10,868 nt of DNA from Neptuniibacter sp. (GCA_030149405.1 JASBRM010000310.1:1-10868), one strand, 5' to 3'; shown: positions 1 to 6,266, counted from the stretch's first letter. Notes: generated from the sequence alone by a model not told the origin. Numbers and translations are program-made.

Positions 1-87
1 TAAAGTAGAGAGTTAAGCGATGACCAGAACTTGATCTGGAAATAAGTCATCTCAATGGCTCATTGTGCCTATCTAAACGGGCAGCTC

Positions 88-99
88 GCCGTTAACGGC
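88..99. repeat. perfect 12-bp palindrome
   Basis: GCCGTTAACGGC is a perfect 12-bp inverted repeat in non-coding DNA upstream of the first orphan gene. It could be an operator or part of the decayed repeat DNA of this region. Nothing else in the sequence assigns it a role. Confidence 0.4.
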
Positions 100-112
100 T
101 GAAATACGATCC

Positions 113-152
113 ACGTCCGCCTTTTCACACAGCCTGTGCCAGAAGCAGACAT
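113..152. repeat. imperfect palindrome, copy 1 of a three-copy family
   Basis: The ends ACGTCCGC (113-120) and GCAGACAT (145-152) are imperfect inverted repeats, with 6 of 8 positions pairing. The centre is a near-perfect CACAG-C-CTGTG at 128-138. Its reverse complement begins ATGTCTG and ends GCGGACGT, like the sequences that follow the stop codons at 663 and 1092. It lies before the first orphan membrane-protein gene. The relationship between copies is seen by eye and the copies are diverged. Confidence 0.45.
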
Positions 153-158
153 CAACAT

Positions 159-180
159 TCTCAGAAATTGAGAGTTTTTC
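159..180 (+). terminator. weak terminator-like hairpin
   Basis: TCTCA (159-163) and TGAGA (169-173) form a 5-bp stem with a 5-nt loop, followed by gTTTTTc. The stem is short and has only two G-C pairs, so termination would be weak. It could end a transcript entering from beyond the left edge. No coding region is supported between 1 and 249. Confidence 0.3.
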
Positions 181-249
181 TTACATTTTAGATTCACTAT
201 CTACTGTAATATTGCTCCAATACCTTAATGCATGGAGTGCTTTCGCTAG

Positions 250-663
250 ATGCGAGTACAAATGGATGTACAGAATAAAGGGAATCTAATAGTTGGTTTT
301 TCTTTTATATTAAGCTTTGCTGTAATGCTAATATTGAAAGATCATTTCTCTTATTTTTATGCAGTAATCATTTCATCTTTAATATTCTGGATGGCTAATA
401 CTTTCCTTGGGCTGATTTTTCTCAAGAAACATGCATGTCTCCCCAGTAACACGTATTGCTTACTAAACACATTATTAGGTTTCGCTGCGTTTTTTATGCT
501 TGTGCATATGAAATATATCTATCCTAATATGGTTTTTAGTGGCTGGCTTTCTGCACTTGGTGATGTAGTACTTTGTGGGATTTGTACAAGATCAATAATG
601 TCATTTGCTCATCGGGAGATTGTTAGATTGACAGGGCGATATCGCTCAGAACGAACTCTGTGA
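250..663 (+). CDS. unknown small integral membrane protein (137 aa)
   Basis: I do not recognise a family. The protein reads as four hydrophobic segments, roughly residues 12-29, 37-58, 69-87 and 95-112. A basic C-terminal tail (about 121-137) contains several Arg residues and would favour a cytoplasmic C terminus. No catalytic motif is evident. The ATG at 250 has GGAG at 234-237, a rather long 12-nt spacing; an ATG at 262 is an alternative start with no better Shine-Dalgarno. The reading frame is visibly more AT-rich than the genes after 1716 and has no functional neighbour, which suggests acquired DNA. The stop codon is followed within a few bases by a palindrome-like sequence related to the one after the next gene. 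The gene is probably real because of its length, hydrophobic pattern and ribosome site, but the function is unknown. Confidence 0.6.
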   Translation: MRVQMDVQNKGNLIVGFSFILSFAVMLILKDHFSYFYAVIISSLIFWMANTFLGLIFLKKHACLPSNTYCLLNTLLGFAAFFMLVHMKYIYPNMVFSGWLSALGDVVLCGICTRSIMSFAHREIVRLTGRYRSERTL

Positions 664-668
664 CCTTA

Positions 669-698
669 ATGTCCGAAATGTGCCGATCTCAGGCGGAT
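669..698. repeat. imperfect palindrome, copy 2 of a three-copy family
   Basis: ATGTCCG (669-675) opposes CGGAT (694-698); only about 4-5 bp can pair, so the palindrome is decayed. The left half, ATGTCCGAAATGTGCCGA, resembles ATGTCTGAAAAGTGTCGA after the second orphan gene with three differences in 18. It begins 5 bp after the stop codon of the first orphan gene. Confidence 0.4.
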
Positions 699-804
699 CA
701 AGAAGCAATATTTCCAACATTTAGAGCATGATTACAACTATCTCTAATAGTTTATTCGCAAAGGCTTTAATAAGACTAAGGACAACTTTGGAATAGGTAG
801 CAAG

Positions 805-1092
805 ATGCGAGTTGAAGAAGAAAACCAAGAGGAGAGCAATGTTTCTCCATTTCAGTTTTATCTATTATATGGGTCAATGTTCTTAACATTTCTTCTGTTA
901 TTAATACTTACAGATAGATCTGATCTTAATTCTATTGAAGAGATTTTTTATTATTGTGCAGCTGGTATGGTAATCTTCGGGTTCATTGGAAAAAAAACAG
1001 AAATCAGATTTTTTTCCACTGTAGTACTGATCTTAATGGGAGCAGTAACTTCCTTAGTCTTCATGATCATATTCTACTCCTTAGATAAGTAA
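805..1092 (+). CDS. unknown small integral membrane protein (95 aa)
   Basis: I do not recognise a family. The protein has an acidic, hydrophilic N terminus (residues 1-14, rich in Glu), then three hydrophobic segments at about 17-36, 47-62 and 68-92, and almost no C-terminal tail. No catalytic motif is visible. The ATG at 805 has AGG at 795-797 with 7-nt spacing, a weak but well placed ribosome site. Like the gene at 250-663 it is AT-rich compared with the later genes, starts with Met-Arg-Val and is followed almost at once by a TGTCYG...GCGGA palindrome. The 141 bp between the two genes hold no other gene. Both may be independent acquired genes rather than an operon. Function is unknown; the main doubt is whether it is expressed. 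Confidence 0.55.
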   Translation: MRVEEENQEESNVSPFQFYLLYGSMFLTFLLLLILTDRSDLNSIEEIFYYCAAGMVIFGFIGKKTEIRFFSTVVLILMGAVTSLVFMIIFYSLDK

Positions 1093-1095
1093 TTG

Positions 1096-1123
1096 ATGTC
1101 TGAAAAGTGTCGAAAGCGGACAT
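1096..1123. repeat. imperfect palindrome, copy 3 of a three-copy family
   Basis: ATGTCTG (1096-1102) and CGGACAT (1117-1123) form a 7-bp stem with one G-T wobble around a 14-nt loop. It begins 3 bp after the stop codon of the gene at 805-1092. No T-tract follows, so a classic intrinsic terminator is not supported. It is the best preserved of the three related palindromes in this region. Confidence 0.5.
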
Positions 1124-1172
1124 AAAAATTTATGTACCGTGGACAAAAATAGAAATGCGGCACGTACTTTAT

Positions 1173-1314
1173 CCCTTCTTCGCAGCCGAGTATCGCAGCT
1201 TGAATCAGAGATAAGAGCTTGTTTTGTTTGAGGTGGCGAAGCCGCCGAGTTTACAAGCTCGCTGGTTCAAGTGAGAAACGCAGGGTACCGGTCGAAGGCC
1301 GGCAAGAAGCAGGG
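1173..1314. repeat. long imperfect palindrome, structured intergenic repeat
   Basis: This non-coding stretch folds on itself. CTTGAA (1199-1204) opposes TTCAAG (1266-1271), AGAGCTTGT opposes ACAAGCTC, and the apex is GGC-GAA-GCC (1235-1243). An outer arm, CCCTTCTTCGCAGCC from about 1173, opposes GGCAAGAAGCAGGG (1301-1314). All arms centre near 1235-1244. No open frame of convincing quality covers it. It is most simply a dispersed intergenic repeat; a structured RNA is the alternative. The rest of 1124-1172 shows nothing I can assign. Confidence 0.5.
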
Positions 1315-1329
1315 TCGGCTTTGGGGTTT

Positions 1330-1594
1330 AGGGCCTGTTTACACTAATTTGATAGTCCCTGCTGAATTCCATTTTGTTCTCAGCGAGGCAGAATAAGCGT
1401 GTTTTAGTTATTCTAAATAAGCGAATGATAACGAAGTTGAGGGCAAAATGGATTCAGCCCTTCGGGTTGAGGCAAAAAAAGCGTCACTCGTTATTGCTCG
1501 TCATTCATTTAGAACCACTAAATTCTCTCCTCGCGCTTAGATTGACGCATTTTTAGTCACAACAGGGATTACCAAATTAGTGTAAACAGGCCCT
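1330..1594. mobile_element. MITE-like element with 32-bp terminal inverted repeats
   Basis: The left end (1330-1361) begins with A and then GGGCCTGTTTACACTAATTT; the right end (1563-1594) is its inverted copy with two mismatches over 32 bp. Inside, an arm at 1404-1434 (TTAGTTATTCTAAAT...) is inverted at 1488-1521, and the apex is CCCTTCGGG at 1458-1466, centred exactly on the element midpoint of 1462. The whole 265 bp is therefore a nested imperfect palindrome. No transposase is encoded; a 60-codon frame inside is not convincing. Flanks are TTA on the left and TCA on the right. That would fit a TNA target, as used by some IS5-family elements, but not as an identical duplication. It would need a transposase supplied in trans. 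Confidence 0.8.
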
Positions 1595-1596
1595 CA

Positions 1597-1638
1597 GGTC
1601 TTTGCCGAAACAAAGACCCTGACTCGCTGTAAAAGCGA
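1597..1638. repeat. pair of hairpins, right remnant of interrupted repeat
   Basis: GGTCTTTG (1597-1604) and CAAAGACC (1611-1618) form a perfect 8-bp stem with a 6-nt loop. TCGCT (1624-1628) and AGCGA (1634-1638) form a second stem with a 5-nt loop. GACCCTG at 1615-1621 is also the inverse of CAGGGTC at 1310-1316, on the other side of the MITE-like element. This suggests the element split a once continuous repeat. No T-tract follows on the minus strand, so this is not a clear terminator for yaaA. The remaining 1639-1715 shows no gene. Confidence 0.5.
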
Positions 1639-1715
1639 AATAATAGTTGGATAAAAAGATGAAGATTAGGTTTCTTTACTGGCTTAATACTAAATCCGTT
1701 AGAAACAAACGACCT

Positions 1716-2492
1716 TTACACCTCATGATCCCGAATAAACGTCCAGCTATCTCCCTCAGACATAGATTCAGCAAACCGATAACCTTCCAGATCAAAACCC
1801 TTTAGCTGTTCCGGATCTTCAATCTGGTTCTCGATGATATAACGCGTCATCAAACCGCGGGCTTTTTTCGCGTAGAAGCTGATCATCTTGTATTGACCGT
1901 TTTTCCAGTCTTTAAACGCTGGGGTAATAATGCGCGCGTTCAGGTTTTTCTCTTTAGCCGCTTTGTAGTACTCATTTGAGGCTAAGTTGATTAAAACGGG
2001 TTCCTTGCCTTCGCTGAGCTCTGCATTGAGTTGGTCGCAGATAATATCGCCCCAGAATTCATACAGGTTCTTGCCGCGAGTGTTAGCGAATTTGGTGCCC
2101 ATTTCCAGACGGTAAGGTTGCATCAGGTCCAGAGGTTTTAAGATGCCATACAAGCCGGAGAGAATTCGCAGGTGGTTTTGGGCAAACTGCAGTTGCTCTT
2201 CGGTAAGTGTCTCAGCATCCAGACCTGTGTAGACATCACCTTTGAAGGCTAGAACGGCTTGTTTTGCATTCTCCGTATTGAACTCTGGCGTCCAGGATTC
2301 GTAACGGGCAACGTTCAGGCTCGACAGTTTATCGCTCAGTTTCATTAGTTCAGCGATATCCTGAACAGACAGGTGTTTCAGCTCATCAATCAGCACCTGA
2401 GAATGCTCCAGAAACTGGGGTTGGGTGTAACTGCTGGTTGTAGGAGCATTGTCGTAGTCCAGAGTTTTGGCGGGAGAAACAACGATCAGCAT
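1716..2492 (-). CDS. yaaA: peroxide stress protein YaaA (UPF0246)
   Basis: This is a cytoplasmic protein of the YaaA/UPF0246 family. In E. coli it is induced under peroxide stress and limits free intracellular iron, which reduces Fenton damage. The 258 residues equal the E. coli length. The family's N-terminal stretch [13 protein letters not shown] is intact, as are the [20 protein letters not shown] region near residue 120, the NLASNEYY motif and the [11 protein letters not shown] segment near the C terminus. The ATG at 2492 is fixed by this conserved N terminus even though only a poor Shine-Dalgarno precedes it. A terminator upstream (2551-2580) isolates it from the membrane-protein gene at 2622-2915, so it probably has its own promoter within about 60 bp. 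I saw no clear OxyR or Fur site. Its 3' side borders the repeat region. Confidence 0.95.
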   Translation of the reverse strand: MLIVVSPAKTLDYDNAPTTSSYTQPQFLEHSQVLIDELKHLSVQDIAELMKLSDKLSSLNVARYESWTPEFNTENAKQAVLAFKGDVYTGLDAETLTEEQLQFAQNHLRILSGLYGILKPLDLMQPYRLEMGTKFANTRGKNLYEFWGDIICDQLNAELSEGKEPVLINLASNEYYKAAKEKNLNARIITPAFKDWKNGQYKMISFYAKKARGLMTRYIIENQIEDPEQLKGFDLEGYRFAESMSEGDSWTFIRDHEV

Positions 2493-2550
2493 AGGAGTAA
2501 TCTTAAGTTATTAAACAGTTCAACAGATGATACCGCTGACTGAGCGCACA

Positions 2551-2580
2551 AAAAAGGCCACGAAAACTATGGCCTTTATT
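2551..2580 (-). terminator. rho-independent terminator
   Basis: AAAGGCCA (2553-2560) and TGGCCTTT (2570-2577) form an 8-bp stem with a 9-nt loop. Read on the minus strand the hairpin is followed by a run of T, as required. It lies 42 bp after the stop codon of the gene at 2622-2915 and before yaaA, and so ends that transcript. Confidence 0.75.
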
Positions 2581-2621
2581 GCTTTTGTCAATTTGATGGA
2601 TTCGGTGGGGGAATAATGTCC

Positions 2622-2915
2622 TTAACTACTGGGCTTCTCTTTCTGAATTTGTTTCTTTTTGTAGATGGTGTGTGCGGTTACACACCCGGCAGTTCCCAGG
2701 CAAACAAGTAGCGCAGGGAATATAGCACTATTGAGACTCCCGGTTACTTTCATGATCGCGCCTGAAATCAGGAAGCCACCACACAAACAGAGTAAGCCGG
2801 ACGCGGCACTCATGATGAAATTTTGGAGATTGCGTGCGTTATTCTGGTAGACATACCAGCCAATGCTGGCAACTAAAGCGGAAAGGGTGATCCAGGAGGC
2901 AATTGATTCACTCAT
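2622..2915 (-). CDS. unknown small membrane protein (97 aa)
   Basis: I do not recognise a named family. Three hydrophobic segments are visible at about residues 7-23, 33-55 and 63-84, with several Gly and Cys in the middle one (LLCLCGGFLISG, residues 41-52). A lysine-rich C-terminal tail (86-94) would place the C terminus in the cytoplasm. The ATG at 2915 is preceded on the minus strand by AAAGAGA at a good distance, which supports the start. It is followed by its own terminator (2551-2580) and is divergent from trpS, so it is likely a single-gene transcript with a promoter in the 226-bp gap. Codon use looks like the core genes rather than the AT-rich left end. A role in membrane physiology is possible but nothing specific can be claimed. 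Confidence 0.7.
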   Translation of the reverse strand: MSESIASWITLSALVASIGWYVYQNNARNLQNFIMSAASGLLCLCGGFLISGAIMKVTGSLNSAIFPALLVCLGTAGCVTAHTIYKKKQIQKEKPSS

Positions 2916-3055
2916 AATGGTCTCTTTTTATTCTTATTTTGCGGACTGAGCAGCATTTAGGACTCTCTTCAGCACTTTGCTGCTTTTTATATACATCAGA
3001 ACACAACTTTTACTACGAAATCAGGTGCCGCTCAAGTACTCGGCTCCCGAATAAT

Positions 3056-3071
3056 CCGGTATTATACCCGG
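3056..3071. repeat. short palindrome upstream of trpS
   Basis: CCGGTAT opposes ATACCCGG with one bulged base (3056-3071), centred on a TATTATA that could serve as a -10 element. It lies about 70-85 bp before the trpS start. It could be an operator overlapping the promoter, but no matching -35 is obvious. Confidence 0.25.
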
Positions 3072-3086
3072 CAATTATATGAGTTG

Positions 3087-3102
3087 AGTGATATCAGTCA
3101 CT
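3087..3102. promoter_or_regulatory. CRP/FNR-like operator palindrome
   Basis: AGTGA-TATCAG-TCACT has the GTGA-N6-TCAC core of CRP-family sites (consensus TGTGA-N6-TCACA, one mismatch per half). The overlapping TTGAG-TGAT-ATCAG (3084-3097) also resembles an FNR site with one mismatch per half. It lies 40-55 bp upstream of the trpS ATG. A single short palindrome of this kind can arise by chance. Confidence 0.35.
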
Positions 3103-3141
3103 TATCAAAATGGCTGATTTACGTTTTAAGAGAAAAACAGC

Positions 3142-4416
3142 ATGGAAAAGAAAACCGTTCTGACCGGTATTACAACAACAGGTACTCCGCACATTGGTAA
3201 TTATCTTGGTGCAATTAAACCTGCAATCGAGATGAGTCAGGGGGACCAATACAACAATTTCTATTTCCTGGCTGACTTCCATGCACTGATTAAATGTCAT
3301 GACCCGGAACGTGTTGCACAATCCACACGTGAAATTGCTGCAACCTGGTTGGCTTTAGGTCTGGATACTGACAAAGCCACGTTCTACCGCCAGACAGATA
3401 TTCCTGAAATCACAGAGTTGACCTGGATTCTGACCTGCATGTGTTCTAAAGGTTTGATGAACCGTTCCCATGCTTACAAAGCGTCTGTGGATGCTAACCG
3501 CGATTCAGGAAAAACCGATCTTGATGACGGTGTGACCATGGGATTGTTCAGCTATCCGATTCTGATGGCTGCGGATATTCTGATGTTTAATGCGGATCTT
3601 ATCCCGGTGGGTAAAGACCAGATTCAGCATATTGAAATGGCGCGTGATATGGCGGGGCGTTTCAATCATACCTATAAGAATCTCTTCACTCTGCCTGAAG
3701 CGGTGGTTGATGAGGAAACTCAGCTTATCCCGGGTCTTGATGGTCGTAAGATGTCCAAGAGTTATGACAATACCATTCCTCTGTTCTGCCCGGCTGATGA
3801 TTTGTACAAACTGATCAAGCAGATCAAAACAGATACACGCGAACCCGGTGAGCCTAAAGATGCCGATAACAGTACGATCTTCCAGCTTTACAGCTACTTT
3901 GCTGATCAGCAGGAAACAGCAGCTATGCGCCAGCAGTTTGAAAATGGCATTGGCTGGGGCGATGCGAAAAAAGAACTGTTTGAGTTTCTGGATGCCAAAC
4001 TGGCTGAGCCACGTGCCCGCTACAACGAATTGATGAATGACCTGGGTGCAGTTGAAGAAGTGCTGCTGAAAGGTGCTGATAAGGCGCGTGAAGTAGCTAC
4101 TCCGCTGATGGATAAAGCACGTATTGCTGCAGGTATTCGCCCGCTGACTTATGTGGCTGAAGCTAAACAGGAAAAGCAGAAAAAAGAGAAATCTGCTGAA
4201 GCGATTGCACGTGCTGAAGAGGGTCGTCGCAGAGCTATTCTGATGCAGCTGAAGCCCCTGCTTGAAAAAGTGGAACAGGCAGAAGATAAATCAGCTGCTG
4301 CTCAACAACTGATCTCTGAGAAAACGTCTGAAGTTGAAGGGCTGAAGAAAAAAGCCAAGCAGAAAGCTCAAAATGAGCTGGACCTGCTGCAAGAGGAATT
4401 GGCTCAATATTTGTAA
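3142..4416 (+). CDS. trpS: tryptophanyl-tRNA synthetase, long form
   Basis: This cytoplasmic class I aminoacyl-tRNA synthetase charges tRNA-Trp with tryptophan using ATP. The class I signatures are present: TGTPHIGN (residues 13-20) for the HIGH motif and GRKMSKS (201-207) for the KMSKS loop. A GKDQIQHIE segment follows at 158-166. At 424 residues it is about 90 longer than E. coli TrpS (334). The catalytic and anticodon domains fill roughly 1-335, and the extra C-terminal part (about 336-424) is rich in Lys, Glu, Ala and Gln and reads as helical coiled coil. Long TrpS forms are known in pseudomonads and related marine groups. The ATG at 3142 has AAGAGA a few bases upstream and fits the family N terminus. 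A CRP-like palindrome lies 40 bp upstream. sseA follows after 46 bp without a terminator, so the two may be cotranscribed. Confidence 0.96.
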   Translation: MEKKTVLTGITTTGTPHIGNYLGAIKPAIEMSQGDQYNNFYFLADFHALIKCHDPERVAQSTREIAATWLALGLDTDKATFYRQTDIPEITELTWILTCMCSKGLMNRSHAYKASVDANRDSGKTDLDDGVTMGLFSYPILMAADILMFNADLIPVGKDQIQHIEMARDMAGRFNHTYKNLFTLPEAVVDEETQLIPGLDGRKMSKSYDNTIPLFCPADDLYKLIKQIKTDTREPGEPKDADNSTIFQLYSYFADQQETAAMRQQFENGIGWGDAKKELFEFLDAKLAEPRARYNELMNDLGAVEEVLLKGADKAREVATPLMDKARIAAGIRPLTYVAEAKQEKQKKEKSAEAIARAEEGRRRAILMQLKPLLEKVEQAEDKSAAAQQLISEKTSEVEGLKKKAKQKAQNELDLLQEELAQYL

Positions 4417-4428
4417 TTTTAAAGAGTA

Positions 4429-4455
4429 CCTGTAGTTTTATTGATCAAAAACAGG
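4429..4455 (+). promoter_or_regulatory. hairpin covering the sseA ribosome-binding site
   Basis: CCTGT (4429-4433) pairs with ACAGG (4451-4455), and TTTT can pair with AAAA inside after a two-base bulge. The AGG of the right arm is the only Shine-Dalgarno candidate for the gene starting at 4463 (7-nt spacing). The hairpin could therefore lower sseA translation in the trpS-sseA transcript. It lacks a terminal T-run, so it is not a standard terminator. Confidence 0.35.
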
Positions 4456-4462
4456 CAACGAT

Positions 4463-5299
4463 ATGTTCCAAACGATTATAACGGCTGAAGAATTGCACCA
4501 ACATCTTAATCACTCAGACTGGGTGGTGTTTGATTGCCGTTTCAATCTGATGGATACGGATGCCGGTTTCGCCAATTATCAGGTTGGCCATATTCCCGGA
4601 GCGTTTTATCTTCATCTGGACAATGATCTGTCTTCTGAGGTCACCCCTGAAACGGGTCGTCATCCTTTACCTGATCCACTTAAACTGTCCTCTGCATTAA
4701 GCAAAGCGGGTGTTTCAACTCATATACAGGTTGTTGTTTATGATGACTGTGGTGGGGCTATGGCTTCTAGGGCATGGTGGCTGCTTAAGTGGTTGGGGCA
4801 TGATGAGGTAGCGGTTCTGGATGGAGGTTTCCCTGCCTGGTCAAGTCAGTATCCGGTCGATAATGAGATACCAGAAGCGGAAGCTGCCAGATTTGAAACT
4901 CAACTCAGAAGCAGCATGAACCTAAGTGTTGATGAACTGCAGTCAGCGTTGAATGATGCGGACATTCTGCTGGTTGATGCCAGAGCAGCAGAACGTTTCA
5001 GAGGTGAGGTTGAGCCGATTGATCCAGTTGCAGGGCATGTTCCCGGAGCTGCTAACCGGCCATTAACGGATAATCTGGATAACGGCTGTTTTAAATCTTC
5101 TGAGCAACTTAAATCTGAATGGCTTGAACTGCTGCAGGGGCAGCCCTGCAATAATATGGTCCATATGTGTGGTTCAGGGGTTACCGCTTGCCATAATCTC
5201 CTAGCAATGGAAATTGCGGGCCTCAAGGGCAGCCGGGTGTATTCTGGCTCCTGGAGTGAATGGATCAGAGATCCAGCCCGACCCGTTGCTAAGGGTTGA
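4463..5299 (+). CDS. sseA: 3-mercaptopyruvate-type sulfurtransferase (two rhodanese domains)
   Basis: The enzyme moves sulfane sulfur from a donor, by motif 3-mercaptopyruvate, to thiol or cyanide acceptors. It is cytoplasmic; no signal peptide is seen. Two rhodanese domains are present: an inactive N-terminal one (about residues 5-128) and a catalytic one (about 152-275). The active-site loop is CGSGVTA with Cys236 as sulfur carrier. CGSGVT is typical of mercaptopyruvate sulfurtransferases, whereas thiosulfate sulfurtransferases have CRKGVT. An RFRGEVEPIDP stretch (178-188), which fits the substrate-binding arginine region, and GHVPGA (191-196) also match SseA. The length of 278 is normal. 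The gene starts 46 bp after trpS with a weak AGG ribosome site that may be hidden in a hairpin. It ends 9 bp from the stop of the convergent DUF547 gene. Confidence 0.92.
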   Translation: MFQTIITAEELHQHLNHSDWVVFDCRFNLMDTDAGFANYQVGHIPGAFYLHLDNDLSSEVTPETGRHPLPDPLKLSSALSKAGVSTHIQVVVYDDCGGAMASRAWWLLKWLGHDEVAVLDGGFPAWSSQYPVDNEIPEAEAARFETQLRSSMNLSVDELQSALNDADILLVDARAAERFRGEVEPIDPVAGHVPGAANRPLTDNLDNGCFKSSEQLKSEWLELLQGQPCNNMVHMCGSGVTACHNLLAMEIAGLKGSRVYSGSWSEWIRDPARPVAKG

Positions 5300-5308
5300 G
5301 TGCTCAGA

Positions 5309-6121
5309 CTATTGTTCGTTCAGGCTCCAGTCGTATTCATAATCTTCGATATCAGATAGTCCGTTTAGTTGCGCTTTCAGAGTAGGCTTAGCGTATTCCT
5401 GCAGATGTTGAATGATGGCTTTATCATCAGTGCCGAAGTCTTCTTTAAACCACTTGTAGATACTCGACAAAGTCAGCTCGTCATTATTGATACTGACCCC
5501 TCTGGGATGATTGATGTACGCAATTGCACCTTGAGTCAGTAACAGGTCTGTATTCGTTGCCGTGAAGGCTTTATTGCTGAGATTGGGGCAGCCGATAGAG
5601 GCGCAATTGACGGCATAATGGATTCTCGGATCTTGCCAAATTGGCCGTAAAATTCGATGCTCAATATCATCCAGGCTCAGTGTTTCTCCTTCGATCATGA
5701 GCAGCTTCTTTTTCCATGGTCCGCTGCTGAAAAAGCCTGGAGATATATCAATGTCACGGATGGATTCAACCGGGTAATACCGCAGTATCAGCTCAACCGT
5801 TAGAGCATTATACAGGTTGATCCAGTAAGCTTGTTGTTCAGCACGGTTATATTCAGTAATCGTTATTTCTTCCAGCCCAGAGATATAACCGGCGAGTTTC
5901 TTTTTGTCGTTCTCAGTTACAGCTTTGTAGGCAAAATAGTTGATTCCATCGGATGCCGGTTGTACATAGCTTTGCAGCAGAGAGTGCCAGCCAGAGTGAT
6001 CAATATTTTGCACACTCTCAGGTTGGTGAGCCTCCCAGTATTTCCAAACTTCAGCTTTAGGGGCTGAAATTGCATAAGCGGGAAGTAGCAGGAAAAAGAA
6101 CAGAGTGAGTTGTTTAAGCAT
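5309..6121 (-). CDS. exported DUF547-domain protein
   Basis: The protein belongs to the DUF547 family (Pfam PF04784), whose biochemical role is not established. Residues 1-20 are a typical signal peptide: Lys at position 3, a hydrophobic Phe/Leu core and an AYA or ISA cleavage site. The mature protein is thus probably periplasmic. The DUF547 hallmarks are AYWINLYNALTVELI (98-112), IHYAVNCASIGCPNL (167-181) with His168, Cys173 and Cys178, and the C-terminal YEYDWSLN. The His and two Cys suggest a catalytic or metal-binding centre, which is inference. The ATG at 6121 has a strong AGAGGAG four bases upstream. The gene stands alone on the minus strand, divergent from the DyP peroxidase and convergent with sseA, with no terminator in the 9-bp gap. 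The length of 270 is usual for bacterial members. Confidence 0.9.
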   Translation of the reverse strand: MLKQLTLFFFLLLPAYAISAPKAEVWKYWEAHQPESVQNIDHSGWHSLLQSYVQPASDGINYFAYKAVTENDKKKLAGYISGLEEITITEYNRAEQQAYWINLYNALTVELILRYYPVESIRDIDISPGFFSSGPWKKKLLMIEGETLSLDDIEHRILRPIWQDPRIHYAVNCASIGCPNLSNKAFTATNTDLLLTQGAIAYINHPRGVSINNDELTLSSIYKWFKEDFGTDDKAIIQHLQEYAKPTLKAQLNGLSDIEDYEYDWSLNEQ

Positions 6122-6237
6122 GGTGCTCCTCTTTTTGCTCGATGACTCTTTCTTGATGACTAAGTGACAGCGGCAGCGTAAAAAAATTCAATTGGGTCCA
6201 TTTGTCATGTTCAATCAGAATCATAGTCAAAGCTTAA

Positions 6238-6266
6238 TTTTCAATGGGGTATAAGCCCTTTATACT
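6238..6266 (+). promoter_or_regulatory. sigma70-type promoter for the DyP peroxidase
   Basis: TTTTCA (-35, 4 of 6 to consensus) and TATACT (-10, 5 of 6) are separated by 17 bp. Transcription would start near 6273, giving a leader of about 30 nt before the ATG at 6304. Confidence 0.5.

Noticed and set aside
1..1130. Integron gene-cassette array with attC sites
   Set aside because: The gene-plus-palindrome pattern recalls cassettes, but no paired RYYYAAC/GTTRRRY core sites sit at the right places, and there is no integrase in the window. The GTTAGAT near 621 is inside a coding region.
1374..1556. 60-codon open frame on the plus strand as a gene
   Set aside because: It lies wholly inside the palindromic MITE-like element, has no ribosome-binding site and its composition follows the inverted repeats. 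It is best explained as a by-product.
2970..2988. CAGCA-ctt-TGCTG plus T-run as a terminator or trpS attenuator
   Set aside because: The stem is only 5 bp, no plus-strand gene precedes it, and no tryptophan-rich leader peptide is evident near it.
4900..5226. 108-codon minus-strand open frame inside sseA
   Set aside because: It is antisense to the well-supported catalytic rhodanese domain and has no ribosome site or recognisable motif.
6200..6235. Fur-box-like sequence upstream of the DyP gene
   Set aside because: Only short AATCA and ATCAT fragments match. There is no extended 19-bp inverted repeat.
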